From Pseudomonas citronellolis (GTDB lineage Bacteria; Pseudomonadota; Gammaproteobacteria; Pseudomonadales; Pseudomonadaceae): 64,000 bases of DNA. This document shows positions 14,207-24,097 of this stretch, piece after piece. The translations under genes were made by a program, and so were the position numbers. A model generated the notes under the pieces. It ran no database searches. It saw only the letters and a list, made by a program, of their open reading frames with translations, and had not been told where the DNA came from. The stretch spans positions 1-64,000 of the forward strand of contig NZ_FOLS01000022.1 of the NCBI RefSeq assembly GCF_900112375.1, written 5' to 3'. The first letter of the stretch is position 1. Every line of letters starts with the position of its first letter.

Positions 14207-15570
14207 GTTCGCTGCGTCGGCGCACCCTGCTGCGGGTGACGGCCCTGCTGCTGCTCGGCACCGGGCTGCTGGCGCTGTACAACTACCACGACAGCAGCCA
14301 CGAGATCGCCGAGGTCTACGACGCCCACCTGGCGCAGAACGCCCGCCTGCTGCAGGGGGTGATGAGCATGCCGCTGGACGAGGCCGGGCGGCGCAACCTC
14401 TACGCCGCCTTCGACGAGGCGCTGAGCCAGGTCGGCCGGCACCGCGTCGGCCATCCCTACGAGAACAAGCTGGCCTTCCAGGTGTGGCGCGAGGATGGCC
14501 AGATCCTGGTGCACACGCCCAGCGCGCCCACCTTCAGCGCGCCGCTGCGCACGCCGGGGTTCGCCAACTACGAGGTGGAGGGCCGGCACTGGCGCGGCTT
14601 CCTGCTGCCGGTGCCGGCGCAGAAGCTGCTGATCTGGGTGGGCGAGCGCGACGACGTGCGCGAGGACCTGGTGGGGCGCATCGTCCGCCACACCCTGCTG
14701 CCCTTCATGCTCGGCAGCCTGGCCCTGGTGCTGCTGGTGTGGCTGGCCATCGGCTGGGGCCTGCAGCCGCTGCAGAACATGGCGAAGGTGATCCGCGCCC
14801 GCCACGCCGACTCCCTGGAGCCGCTGCAGCTGGTGCCGCTGCCCAGGGAACTGGAACCCATGCAGGCCGCGCTCAACCGCCTGCTCGGCCAGTTAGAGGC
14901 GCTGCTGCGCCGCGAACACCGCTTCATCGCCGATGCCGCCCACGAGATGCGCACGCCCCTGGCGGTGCTCCGCCTGCACGCGCAAAACGCCTTGCAGGCG
15001 CGCAACGAGACCGAACGCCGCGAGGCCCTGGACTTCCTCATCGGCGGCGTCGACCGCCTGAGCCGGGTGGTCAACCAGTTGCTCACCCTGGCCCGCGTCG
15101 AGCCGCAGCTGGCGCAGCGCCAGTTCGCCCCGGTGGACCTGGCCGCGGTGGTCACCGACACCCTCGCCGAACTCACCCCCTGGATACTGCGCCAGGGCCT
15201 GGAGCCGGTGCTGGAGATCGAACCCGGCGACTACCGCCTGGACAGCGACGCCGGCGCCATCGGCATCGCCCTGCAGAACCTGGTGACCAACGCGGTGAAC
15301 TTCTCCCCGCCCGGCGGGCTGGTCCGCATCGGCCTGCGCACCGATGGCGCGCATTTCGAGCTGGCCGTCGAGGACCAGGGCCCGGGCATCGCCGAAGCGC
15401 ACCTGGAGCGCGCCTTCCAGCGCTTCTACAGCGAAGGCAACGAAGGCGGCGCAGGGCTGGGGTTGTCCATCGTCGCCATGATCATGCAGCGCCTGGGCGG
15501 CAGCGCGAGCCTGGCCAACCGCGCGCAAGGCGGCCTGCGGGCGTGCCTGCGCCTGCCGCGGGGGCGGTGA
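14203..15570 (+). CDS. PmrB/QseC-like sensor histidine kinase
   Basis: A 455-residue membrane kinase. TM1 is at ~residues 9-26, a ~140-residue periplasmic sensor follows, and TM2 is at ~165-185. The dimerisation box is HRFIADAAHEMRTPLAVLRL (His ~245). The ATPase motifs are NLVTNAVNFSPP (N), DQGPGI (G1) and GAGLGLSIVAM (G2), so it should be active. The start ATG at 14203 overlaps the regulator's TGA. The signal is unknown; the acidic residue count in the sensor is not striking. A convergent trehalose operon ends 15 bp downstream. Confidence 0.9.
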   Translation: MSSLRRRTLLRVTALLLLGTGLLALYNYHDSSHEIAEVYDAHLAQNARLLQGVMSMPLDEAGRRNLYAAFDEALSQVGRHRVGHPYENKLAFQVWREDGQILVHTPSAPTFSAPLRTPGFANYEVEGRHWRGFLLPVPAQKLLIWVGERDDVREDLVGRIVRHTLLPFMLGSLALVLLVWLAIGWGLQPLQNMAKVIRARHADSLEPLQLVPLPRELEPMQAALNRLLGQLEALLRREHRFIADAAHEMRTPLAVLRLHAQNALQARNETERREALDFLIGGVDRLSRVVNQLLTLARVEPQLAQRQFAPVDLAAVVTDTLAELTPWILRQGLEPVLEIEPGDYRLDSDAGAIGIALQNLVTNAVNFSPPGGLVRIGLRTDGAHFELAVEDQGPGIAEAHLERAFQRFYSEGNEGGAGLGLSIVAMIMQRLGGSASLANRAQGGLRACLRLPRGR

Positions 15571-15585
15571 GCGGGCCCGGCCGGC

Positions 15586-16982
<1,397 letters not shown>

Positions 16983-16998
<16 letters not shown>

Positions 16999-18776
16999 AG
17001 GCCCTCCTCCCAGCTCATGGACAGACGCATGGCGGTGTTGATCAAGCCGGCCATGGAGTAGGTCTGCGGAATGTTGCCCCACATCTCGCCGGTGTGCGGA
17101 TGCAGGTCCTCGGACAGCAGGCCGAAGCTGTTGCGCGCGGCCAGCAGCTCGGCGTACAGCTCGCGGGCCTGGTCGCGGCGGCCGATGGCGGCCAGGGCGT
17201 CCAGGTACCAGAACTTGACCACCAGGAAGGCGGTCTCCGGCACCCCGAAGTCGTCGGCGGCGGCGTAGCGCAGCAGGTGGCCGTTGACGTTCAGCTCGCG
17301 GCCGATGCAGTCGACGGTGGCGACGAAGCGCGGGTCGTCGGCCTCGATCAGCCCCAGCTCGTGCATCAACAGCACGCTGGCGTCGAGGTCGTCGACGCCG
17401 AAGCTGCCGGTGAAGGACTGCCGCCGCTCGCTCCAGGCCTCGCGCAGGATGCCCTCGCGGATGCGCATGGCCTCCTTGCGCCAGCGCGCCGCCGAGTCGC
17501 CGTGGCCCAGGCGCGCGGCGATGCGCGCCACGCGGTCGCAGGCGGCCCAGCAGAGCATCGCCGAATGGGTGTGCACGCGCTGCCGGCCGCGGTATTCCCA
17601 GATGCCCGCGTCGGGCACGAAGGCGTTGCGCGCGGCGCGCTCGGCCAGGCTTTCCAGCAGGCGCAGCATGCCTTCGTCGCCGGGATGCGGCAGGCGCTGG
17701 TCGACGAAGCTCTGCAGCACCGCCAGCACCACCGAGCCGAACACGTCGTGCTGCACCTGCTCCACCGCCTGGTTGCCGACGCGCACCGGGGCGTGGCCGA
17801 GGAAGCCGGCCAGGTCCGGCTCGATGCGCTCGCTCAGGTCCATGGCCGGGACCACGCCGTACAGCGGGCGCAGCTCGGCGCCCTCCACCGCCACCGTGGT
17901 GATGAAGTCGACGTAGCGTTCCATGGTCTTGGTGGCGCCCAGGCGGTTCAGCGCCAGCACCACGAAGTAGGCGTCGCGCAGCCAGCAGTAGCGGTAGTCC
18001 CAGTTGCGCTGGGTGCCCGGCGCCTCGGGCACCGAGGTGGTCACCGCGGCGATGATCGCCCCGGTCTCCTCGAAGCTGCACAGCTTCAGGGTGATGGCCG
18101 CGCGGATCACCACGTCCTGCCATTCGAAGGGGATGGCCAGCGAGCGCACCCACTCGTACCAGCCGGCGCGGGTGCGTTCGAGGAAGCTGCGCACCACCTG
18201 CTCGGGGGATTCGTCCAGCGGTTCGTCGACGCCCATCACCAGGCTCACCGGGTGCTTGAGGGCGAAGGGCGTTTCCTGCATGACGTAGGACAGCGGCGCA
18301 TCGGTGGTCAAGCGCAGCGCCTGGTCGCCGCCCAGGTAGCGGATGTGGCTGGAGCCGGCCACCGCCTCGCACGGCTTGCCGTAGTGGTGCGTGGGGCGCA
18401 TGCGCAGGGTCACCCGCGGCAGCCCCTGCACCGGCTCCACCAGCCGGCACAGCTGCGCCGGGCGGAAGTAGCGGCCGTACTGCAGGAAGCGCGGGGCGAA
18501 GTCGGTGATGCGCACGGCGTTGCCCGCGGCGTCGGTGAGGGTGGTGCGGATGATCGCGGTATTGGGCTGGTATTCCGAGTGGCTGCTGACCATGCCGTCG
18601 AGCAGCACGTCGCAGAAGCCCTTTTCCTCGTCGCCGGCCAGCAGCCGGGAGAAGGCCGGGTCGCCGTCGAAGTTCGGGTAGCACCACCACACCAGGCGCG
18701 CCTGCCGGTTCACCAGGGCGGCGACGCGGCAGTTGCCGATCAGCCCCAGGTCCAGCGCGCCATTGTGCTTGCTCAT
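16983..18776 (-). CDS. GH15-family glycoside hydrolase (glucoamylase/trehalase-like)
   Basis: A 597-residue protein with an N-terminal beta-sandwich (~1-210) and an (alpha/alpha)6 barrel. Typical GH15 blocks include NCRVAALVNRQARLVWWCYP, NWDYRYCWLRDAYFVV, GIWEYRGR and FGLLSEDLHPHTGEMWGN, the last with the candidate catalytic glutamate. No signal peptide, so cytoplasmic. It overlaps otsB by 4 bp and otsA by 16 bp, giving a coupled operon. GH15 members of this type in actinobacteria are trehalases, so it may degrade trehalose or a glucan; the role beside the two synthesis genes is unproven. Confidence 0.9.
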
Positions 18777-19594
18777 GCCTGTGTCCTCCTCGTGGCCTGA
18801 ATGAGTGTCTCGCGCACCGCGCGCGGATGGTCGAAGGCGGCCCGGGCGCCGGGCGCCATGCGCCCGACCGAAAGGCCCAGGCCGTGCAAAAGCGGCATCA
18901 GCGCCAGGGCCGGCTCGTCGGTATGGTCGTCGCCGATGAACAGCGGTCGGCGCCCGGCGAAGGGCGGCTCGCCGAGGAAGCGGCGGATGGCCTGGGCCTT
19001 GTCGCTGGTGTGGGCCAGCACCTCGAACACCATCTTCCCCGGCAGCAGCCGCAACCCGGCGCCCTCGGGGCCGCGCAGCAGGCGCTCCAGAGCCGCCGCC
19101 AGGGCCAGGCCGGCCTCGGGCGCGGCGCGGTAATGCAGGGCCAGGCTGCTGCCCTTGTCCTCGGCCAGCACGCCGGGGTGGCGCCGGGCCAGGGCCAGCA
19201 GCTGTTCGCGCTGCGGCGCGCCAAGATGGGCCGCCGGCAACTGTTGCATGGGCTGCCCGCCAGCCAGGCGCCACTGCGCGCCGTGGCCACCGCTGGCCGG
19301 CAGGCTCAGGGGGGCGAACAGGTCATCAAGCTGCGCCAGCGGGCGTCCGCTGACCAGCGCCAGGGCGCCGTCCAGTTGGCGATGCAGGCTTTGCAGGGCG
19401 GCGCGCAGGTCGTCGGGGACGCGCACCGCGTCGGGAGTTTCGACGATATCCAGGAGGGTACCGTCGACATCGAGAAAGAGCGCGCAGGGTGCGTCGCGCT
19501 CGCTCAACCAGTCATCGAGCAGGGCCCTGGCCGAGGCATCACCGCAAGCAGCAATGGCCGCGTCGGCCAGACCTGAATCGATCGGGCGGGACAT
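18773..19594 (-). CDS. otsB: Trehalose-6-phosphate phosphatase
   Basis: A 273-residue HAD-superfamily phosphatase. Motif I LFLDVDGTLLDIVETPD (DxDGT) is at ~residue 40, motif II lies in ALVSGRPLAQLD, and IGDDHTDEPAL is motif IV. The ATG at 19594 was chosen because the conserved part starts soon after it; the frame is open further upstream but with no family-like sequence. It is first in the operon and removes phosphate from trehalose-6-phosphate made by OtsA. The gap upstream (to the decayed gene at 19935) must hold the promoter. Confidence 0.93.
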   Translation of the reverse strand: MSRPIDSGLADAAIAACGDASARALLDDWLSERDAPCALFLDVDGTLLDIVETPDAVRVPDDLRAALQSLHRQLDGALALVSGRPLAQLDDLFAPLSLPASGGHGAQWRLAGGQPMQQLPAAHLGAPQREQLLALARRHPGVLAEDKGSSLALHYRAAPEAGLALAAALERLLRGPEGAGLRLLPGKMVFEVLAHTSDKAQAIRRFLGEPPFAGRRPLFIGDDHTDEPALALMPLLHGLGLSVGRMAPGARAAFDHPRAVRETLIQATRRTQA

Positions 19595-19934
19595 GGGCCG
19601 ATCTCCACGTTTCGGGCCGCCCGCGAAGAGCCGCTGCGGACGACGAAGCGAATGAGAATCCAAAAGACTAACACGGGAAAATCCACCGGGCGGCCAGCGC
19701 GCCGGCTGCATCTTCCACCCTGGGACGGACCTTCCGGGGGCCCGGCAAGTTCAGCAAGGTCCATGCCTTGGCGCCCTGCCCGGCTGCCGCCCGCGCCGCC
19801 ACGATGCCCGGCCTGCCGGGGCTGGCGCCGTTCGTCGTGTACCGCTCGCGGGCAAGCCGCCGCTCCCCGGCCGCAGTGTGAATGCCCACAAGCGGTGCGC
19901 TGGCTAGACTGGCGGGAACCCCGGGAGCCGACCG

Positions 19935-20133
19935 ATGGATGCCCTGATCAACGCCGCCGCCCGCGCCCTGGCCCGCGGGGAGCCGTGGCCCGCGCGCGCT
20001 GCCAGGTGGCCGAGGCGGAAATCGCCTTCGCCGACCGCGAGCTGGGCTGGCCGGTGGCGCGCCTGGAAGCGGCGCAGGCCACCCTGGAGGCCCACGGCGA
20101 CCGGTTGAACGCCGCCCAAGTCCGGAGACTGAA
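19935..20133 (+). pseudogene. Decayed gene with internal deletion, two out-of-frame remnants
   Basis: An ATG at 19935 begins MDALINAAARALARGEP, then from about 19979, in another frame, follows AVARARCQVAEAEIAFADRE and further LEAAQATLEAHGDRLNAAQV up to ~20130. From memory, both pieces look like the N-terminus and a later part of one helical Pseudomonas/Burkholderia protein, so an internal deletion with frameshift is likely. A TAGACT -10-like hexamer (19905-19910) still precedes it. About 340 bp upstream of it (19595-19934) hold no other gene. Confidence 0.5.
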
Positions 20134-20166
20134 TGACCCGCCGTGCCCCGCGCGGGCACGGCGGCC

Positions 20167-21693
20167 CTAGTGGTCCGCCACCGCCACCCGCGCCTTGCCG
20201 CTGAACGGCGGGCGCGTCAGCCAGATCACGCTCATCAGTATCAGGAAGATCCAGCCCAGGGCGTGGAACAGCTCGTTGAAGCTGATCTGGTAGGCCTGCT
20301 GGGTGATCATCTGGTTCAGCAGGCTGGCGCCCAGGTGCGAGTCGCCCTGGCCCAGCAGCTCCAGGCTGTTGCGCGTGCCGCTGTCGAAGGTCGTTATGCT
20401 TTCGCTGAGCTGGGCGTGGTGCAACACCGCGCGGCGGTCCCAGAGGAAGGTGGTGAGCGAGGCCGAGAAGCTGCCGGCGAGGGTCCGCAGGAAGGTCGAC
20501 AGCCCGGAGCCGGCGGCTATCTCGTGGGCCTCCAGGTCCGACAGCAGAATCACCGTGGTGGGCATGAAGAACAGTGCCACGCCCACGCCCATCAGCGCCT
20601 GCATCAGGGCGACGTGGCGGAAGTCGATGTCCAGGGTGAAGTCCGAGCGCATGAAACAGGTGGCGCCCATGGCGACGAAGGCCACCGAGGCCACCAGGCG
20701 CAGGTCGAAGTTGGCCGCGTAGCGCCCCACCAGCAGGCTCAGCAGCAAGGGCGCGATGCCCAGCGGCGCCGCCGCCAGGCCCGCCCAGGTGGCGGTGTAG
20801 CCGAGGTTGCGCTGCAGCCACTGGGGCAGCAGCAGGTTGATGGCGAAGTAGGCCGAGAACGACAGCACCAGCGCCAGGGTGCCGTAGCGGAAGTTGTGGT
20901 GGCGGAACAGCCGCAGGTCCACCACCGGCTCGTCCTCGGTCAGTTCCCAGATGAGGAAGGCCGCCAGGGCGATGGCCGCCACCACCGCGCAGGCGATGAT
21001 GAAGGGCGAGGAAAACCAGTCCTCGTCGTTGCCCTTGTCCAGCAGGACCTGCAGGGCGCCGACGCCGACCACCAGGGTCGCCAGGCCAACGTAGTCGATG
21101 CGGGTGCGTTGCAGGCGTTCCGGGCGGCCGCGCATCTGCCGGCTGACCACGAACACGGCGAAGGCGCCGATGGGCAGGTTGATGAAGAAGATCCACGGCC
21201 AGGAATAGTTGTCGGTGATCCAGCCGCCGAGGATGGGCCCGGTAATCGGCGCCACCACCGCCACCATCGACAGCAGCGCCAGGGCGGTGCCGCGCTTGTG
21301 CGGCGGGTAGATGCTGATCATCAGGCTCTGGGTGATCGGGTACATGGGCCCGGCCACGGCGCCCTGCAGCGCGCGGAACAGGATGAGCATGCCCATGTCC
21401 TGGGATACGCCGCAGAGGAAGGAAGCGACCACGAACAGCAGCGAGCAGCCGATGAACAGCGGCACCTCGCCGAAGCGCCGGGAGAGGAAGCCGGTCAGCG
21501 GCAGGGAGATGGCTTGGCTGACAGCGAACGAGGTGATCACCCAGGTGCCCTGGTTGGCGCTCACCCCCAGGTTGCCGGCGATGGTCGGCAGCGCCACGTT
21601 GGCGATGGTGGTGTCCAGCACCTGCATGAAGATGGCCAGGGCCAGCCCGAGGGTGGTGAGGGCCAGACTCGGCGGGCGGAATTCGGTGCTCAT
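20167..21693 (-). CDS. DHA2-family (EmrB-like) multidrug MFS transporter
   Basis: A 508-residue drug:H+ antiporter with about 14 membrane segments. Family marks include FMQVLDTTIANVALPTIAG at the N-terminus, SRRFGEVPLF (motif A region), LQGAVAGPMYP and APITGPILGGWITD (motif C). The ATG at 21693 was chosen over an earlier in-frame start because it fits the usual EmrB N-terminus. It is divergent from a MarR regulator, with an inverted repeat over the predicted promoter. No membrane-fusion partner (EmrA) is adjacent, unlike classical emrAB operons. Confidence 0.92.
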   Translation of the reverse strand: MSTEFRPPSLALTTLGLALAIFMQVLDTTIANVALPTIAGNLGVSANQGTWVITSFAVSQAISLPLTGFLSRRFGEVPLFIGCSLLFVVASFLCGVSQDMGMLILFRALQGAVAGPMYPITQSLMISIYPPHKRGTALALLSMVAVVAPITGPILGGWITDNYSWPWIFFINLPIGAFAVFVVSRQMRGRPERLQRTRIDYVGLATLVVGVGALQVLLDKGNDEDWFSSPFIIACAVVAAIALAAFLIWELTEDEPVVDLRLFRHHNFRYGTLALVLSFSAYFAINLLLPQWLQRNLGYTATWAGLAAAPLGIAPLLLSLLVGRYAANFDLRLVASVAFVAMGATCFMRSDFTLDIDFRHVALMQALMGVGVALFFMPTTVILLSDLEAHEIAAGSGLSTFLRTLAGSFSASLTTFLWDRRAVLHHAQLSESITTFDSGTRNSLELLGQGDSHLGASLLNQMITQQAYQISFNELFHALGWIFLILMSVIWLTRPPFSGKARVAVADH

Positions 21694-21749
21694 GGAAGGC
21701 GAACCTGGGGTGGGTCGTGAGGTGCCGGTGCTGCCGCCGGCCTGGGCGA

Positions 21750-21792
21750 ATTCTGGAACCGGCGGCGAATTGCTGTCAATGCAATTATTGAC
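21750..21792 (-). promoter_or_regulatory. MFS promoter with overlapping inverted repeat (candidate MarR operator)
   Basis: On the minus strand, TTGACA (21779-21774), an 18-bp spacer and CAGAAT (21755-21750) make a sigma-70 promoter. GTCAAT-N6-ATTGAC (21775-21792) is a perfect 6+6 inverted repeat covering the -35, as expected for repression by the divergent MarR protein. Confidence 0.55.
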
Positions 21793-21877
21793 TTTGCACA
21801 GATAAGCCACGGCGGGTTTCGTACTCCCCGCCCGTGCCCGTATCATCGGCGCCAATCCACCCGCAACGGACCGCGCC

Positions 21878-22345
21878 ATGCCCAGCCCGCCCCAGGATCA
21901 CCTGTTCGCCCTCACCGGCTCGCTGCAACCGGCGCGCCGCGCCTGGCAGCAGGCCGCCAGCCTGGTGCTGGCCGAGAGCGGCCTGTCGCTGGCGGTGGCC
22001 ACGCCGGTGCTGCTGGTCTCGCGCATGGGCGACGGGGTGCTGCAGAACGTGCTGGCCGACTGCATCGGCGTGCACCCGGCGGCGCTGGTGCGCACGCTCG
22101 ACCAGGCAGAAGCCGCCGGCCTGCTGGAACGGCGCATGGTGCCGGGCAACCGGCGGTTGCGCGCCATCCATTTGCAAGATGCGGGACGGGAATTGGCCGA
22201 GCGCCTGGAGAAAGCCCTCAACGCCTTGCGCGCCGAAGTGCTCGGCAGCATCCCCCGGGAAGACGTCGAGACCGCCACCCGGGTGCTGCGGCTGATGGAA
22301 GAAAAGGCCCGCGCCTACGCCCAGCAGAAACCCACGGACGCCTAG
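21878..22345 (+). CDS. MarR-family transcriptional regulator
   Basis: A 155-residue protein with a winged helix-turn-helix at ~residues 45-110 (VLADCIGVHPAALVRTLDQA, then LLERRMVPGNRRLRAIHLQD as the wing) and helical dimerisation ends. It is divergent from the DHA2 pump, which such regulators usually repress until a toxic ligand binds. It ends 1 bp before the stop of the convergent diguanylate cyclase gene. Confidence 0.9.
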   Translation: MPSPPQDHLFALTGSLQPARRAWQQAASLVLAESGLSLAVATPVLLVSRMGDGVLQNVLADCIGVHPAALVRTLDQAEAAGLLERRMVPGNRRLRAIHLQDAGRELAERLEKALNALRAEVLGSIPREDVETATRVLRLMEEKARAYAQQKPTDA

Positions 22346-24097
22346 CTAGCCCTCCGGGCGCCGGTCGATCTCCAGGCCGCCGCCCTGCTGGCAGGCGAAG
22401 CTGCGCCGGCCCTCGATCTTGGCCCGGTACATGGCGTCGTCGGCGCACAGCAGCAGTTCCTCGGCGCTGCTGCCATCCTCGGGATACAGGGCGATGCCGA
22501 TGCTCGCCCCCACCTGCACCACCGCGCCCTGCAGCAGCAGCTTCTCGCCGAGGGCGGCGAGGATCTTGCGCGCCACGGCCGAGGCGGTACCGGCGATGCC
22601 CGGCCCGTGCAGCAGCACCACGAATTCGTCGCCGCCCAGGCGCGCCACCTGATCCTGGTCGCGCACCGCGTGGCGCAGGCGGCGGGCGATGATGGTCAGC
22701 ACCTCGTCGCCGGCGGCGTGGCCCATCTCGTCGTTGATGCGCTTGAAGTGGTCCAGGTCGATGAACAGCAGCGCCAGTTGCTCGTGGCTGGCGGCCACCC
22801 GGGCGATGGCCTGCTCCAGCTGCCCGAAGAACTGCATGCGGTTGGGCAGGCCGGTCAGCGAATCGTGGTTGGCCAGGTGCTGCAGCTCCTGCTGGCTGCG
22901 GCTCATCGCCTCGATGCGCGCCTTGAGTTCCTTGCGCAACTGGTCGAAGCCGCGCGCCAGCAGGCCGATCTCGTCCTGGCGCTGCAACGGCAGCTCGGCC
23001 GCCAGGCTGTGCTCGGCCTGGAAGCGCACCGCGGCGTGGATCAGCATCTGCAGCGGGCGCGTCAGCGCGCGGGCGAAGAGCACCGCCAGGGCGATGGCCA
23101 GCAGGCTGAACACCAGCACCATCTGGATGATGCTCAGGCCCAGCGGCCGGCCGCTGGCCAGCACCTCGTCCAGCGGCCGGGCCAGGCCGAGCACCACGAA
23201 ATGCCCCTGGCCGGGCAGGCCGAAGGGCTTGCGCACGAAGGCCATGATCCGCCCCTGCTCGCGCTGCGCGCCCTGCAGGTCGTTGACCAGCACGTTGCCG
23301 GCGCCCTCGAACAGCCCGCGGGTCTCGGCGAAGCTGTCCTGCACCAGGATGCGCCGGCCCTTGTCGAAGCCGAAGGTCATGGCCGGATCCGGGTGCACCA
23401 GGAAGTCGCCCCACTCGTTGGTCAGGTACAGCTCCAGGCCCTGCGGCAGGTCGGCCACCAGTTGGGCGAGGAATTTCTTCAGGTCGACGTTGATCACCAC
23501 CACGCCTTCATTGGCGCCCCCGCCGCCGGGCACCGGGGTGGCCACGCGCAACGTCGGCGCGCCGTCGGCGGCATGGGCGCCCTGCTCGTGGTTGACCGTG
23601 ATCGGCGAGACGAACAGTTGCCCCGGCGCCAGCGCCAGGCTTTCGAAGACGTAGGGGAAGTGCCCCTTTTCCTGCAACTGCTCGCCGTCCACGCGCAGCA
23701 CCCGTGGGCCGTCGCGGTCGTAGCGCAGCACTTCCAGGCCGTACTCGCGGCGGCCGATCAGGCGCACCTGGGAATACTGCGGGTGCAGGCGCATGAAGGT
23801 GGCGAACACGCCGGCCAGGCGTTCCTGCGCCACCGCGTCCAGCACGCCATCGGGCGGCGCGAGCACCTTGGGCGCCGAGGGCATGTTGGCCAGGGTCAGG
23901 GCGTCGGCGCCGATGTCGTCCAGCAGCGAGGTGAAGCGCTGGGCCAGCAACTGGGTGGAGGTCAGCAGGTTGCGCTCGGCCTCGTTGGCCAGCAACTGGC
24001 GGTTGGCGGTGTAGGCGTAGTAGCCGGTGACGCCGGAGGACAGGATGCCGATGCAGGCCAGGAGGATGCTGAGCTTGGCGGTGATTCCCAGGCGCAT
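22346..24097 (-). CDS. Membrane diguanylate cyclase with periplasmic Cache-type sensor
   Basis: A 583-residue protein. TM1 is at ~7-27, the periplasmic dCache-like sensor at ~30-340 (…VVVINVDLKKFL…), TM2 at ~350-372, a HAMP-like linker at ~373-430, and a GGDEF domain at ~435-575. The active site reads RLGGDEFVVL (~486). An inhibitory RxxD site (RDQD) lies five residues before GGDEF, so it should make c-di-GMP with product feedback. No EAL domain. Its ATG overlaps the stop of the PotD-like gene (TGATG), so the two are translationally coupled. Confidence 0.93.
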   Translation of the reverse strand: MRLGITAKLSILLACIGILSSGVTGYYAYTANRQLLANEAERNLLTSTQLLAQRFTSLLDDIGADALTLANMPSAPKVLAPPDGVLDAVAQERLAGVFATFMRLHPQYSQVRLIGRREYGLEVLRYDRDGPRVLRVDGEQLQEKGHFPYVFESLALAPGQLFVSPITVNHEQGAHAADGAPTLRVATPVPGGGGANEGVVVINVDLKKFLAQLVADLPQGLELYLTNEWGDFLVHPDPAMTFGFDKGRRILVQDSFAETRGLFEGAGNVLVNDLQGAQREQGRIMAFVRKPFGLPGQGHFVVLGLARPLDEVLASGRPLGLSIIQMVLVFSLLAIALAVLFARALTRPLQMLIHAAVRFQAEHSLAAELPLQRQDEIGLLARGFDQLRKELKARIEAMSRSQQELQHLANHDSLTGLPNRMQFFGQLEQAIARVAASHEQLALLFIDLDHFKRINDEMGHAAGDEVLTIIARRLRHAVRDQDQVARLGGDEFVVLLHGPGIAGTASAVARKILAALGEKLLLQGAVVQVGASIGIALYPEDGSSAEELLLCADDAMYRAKIEGRRSFACQQGGGLEIDRRPEG

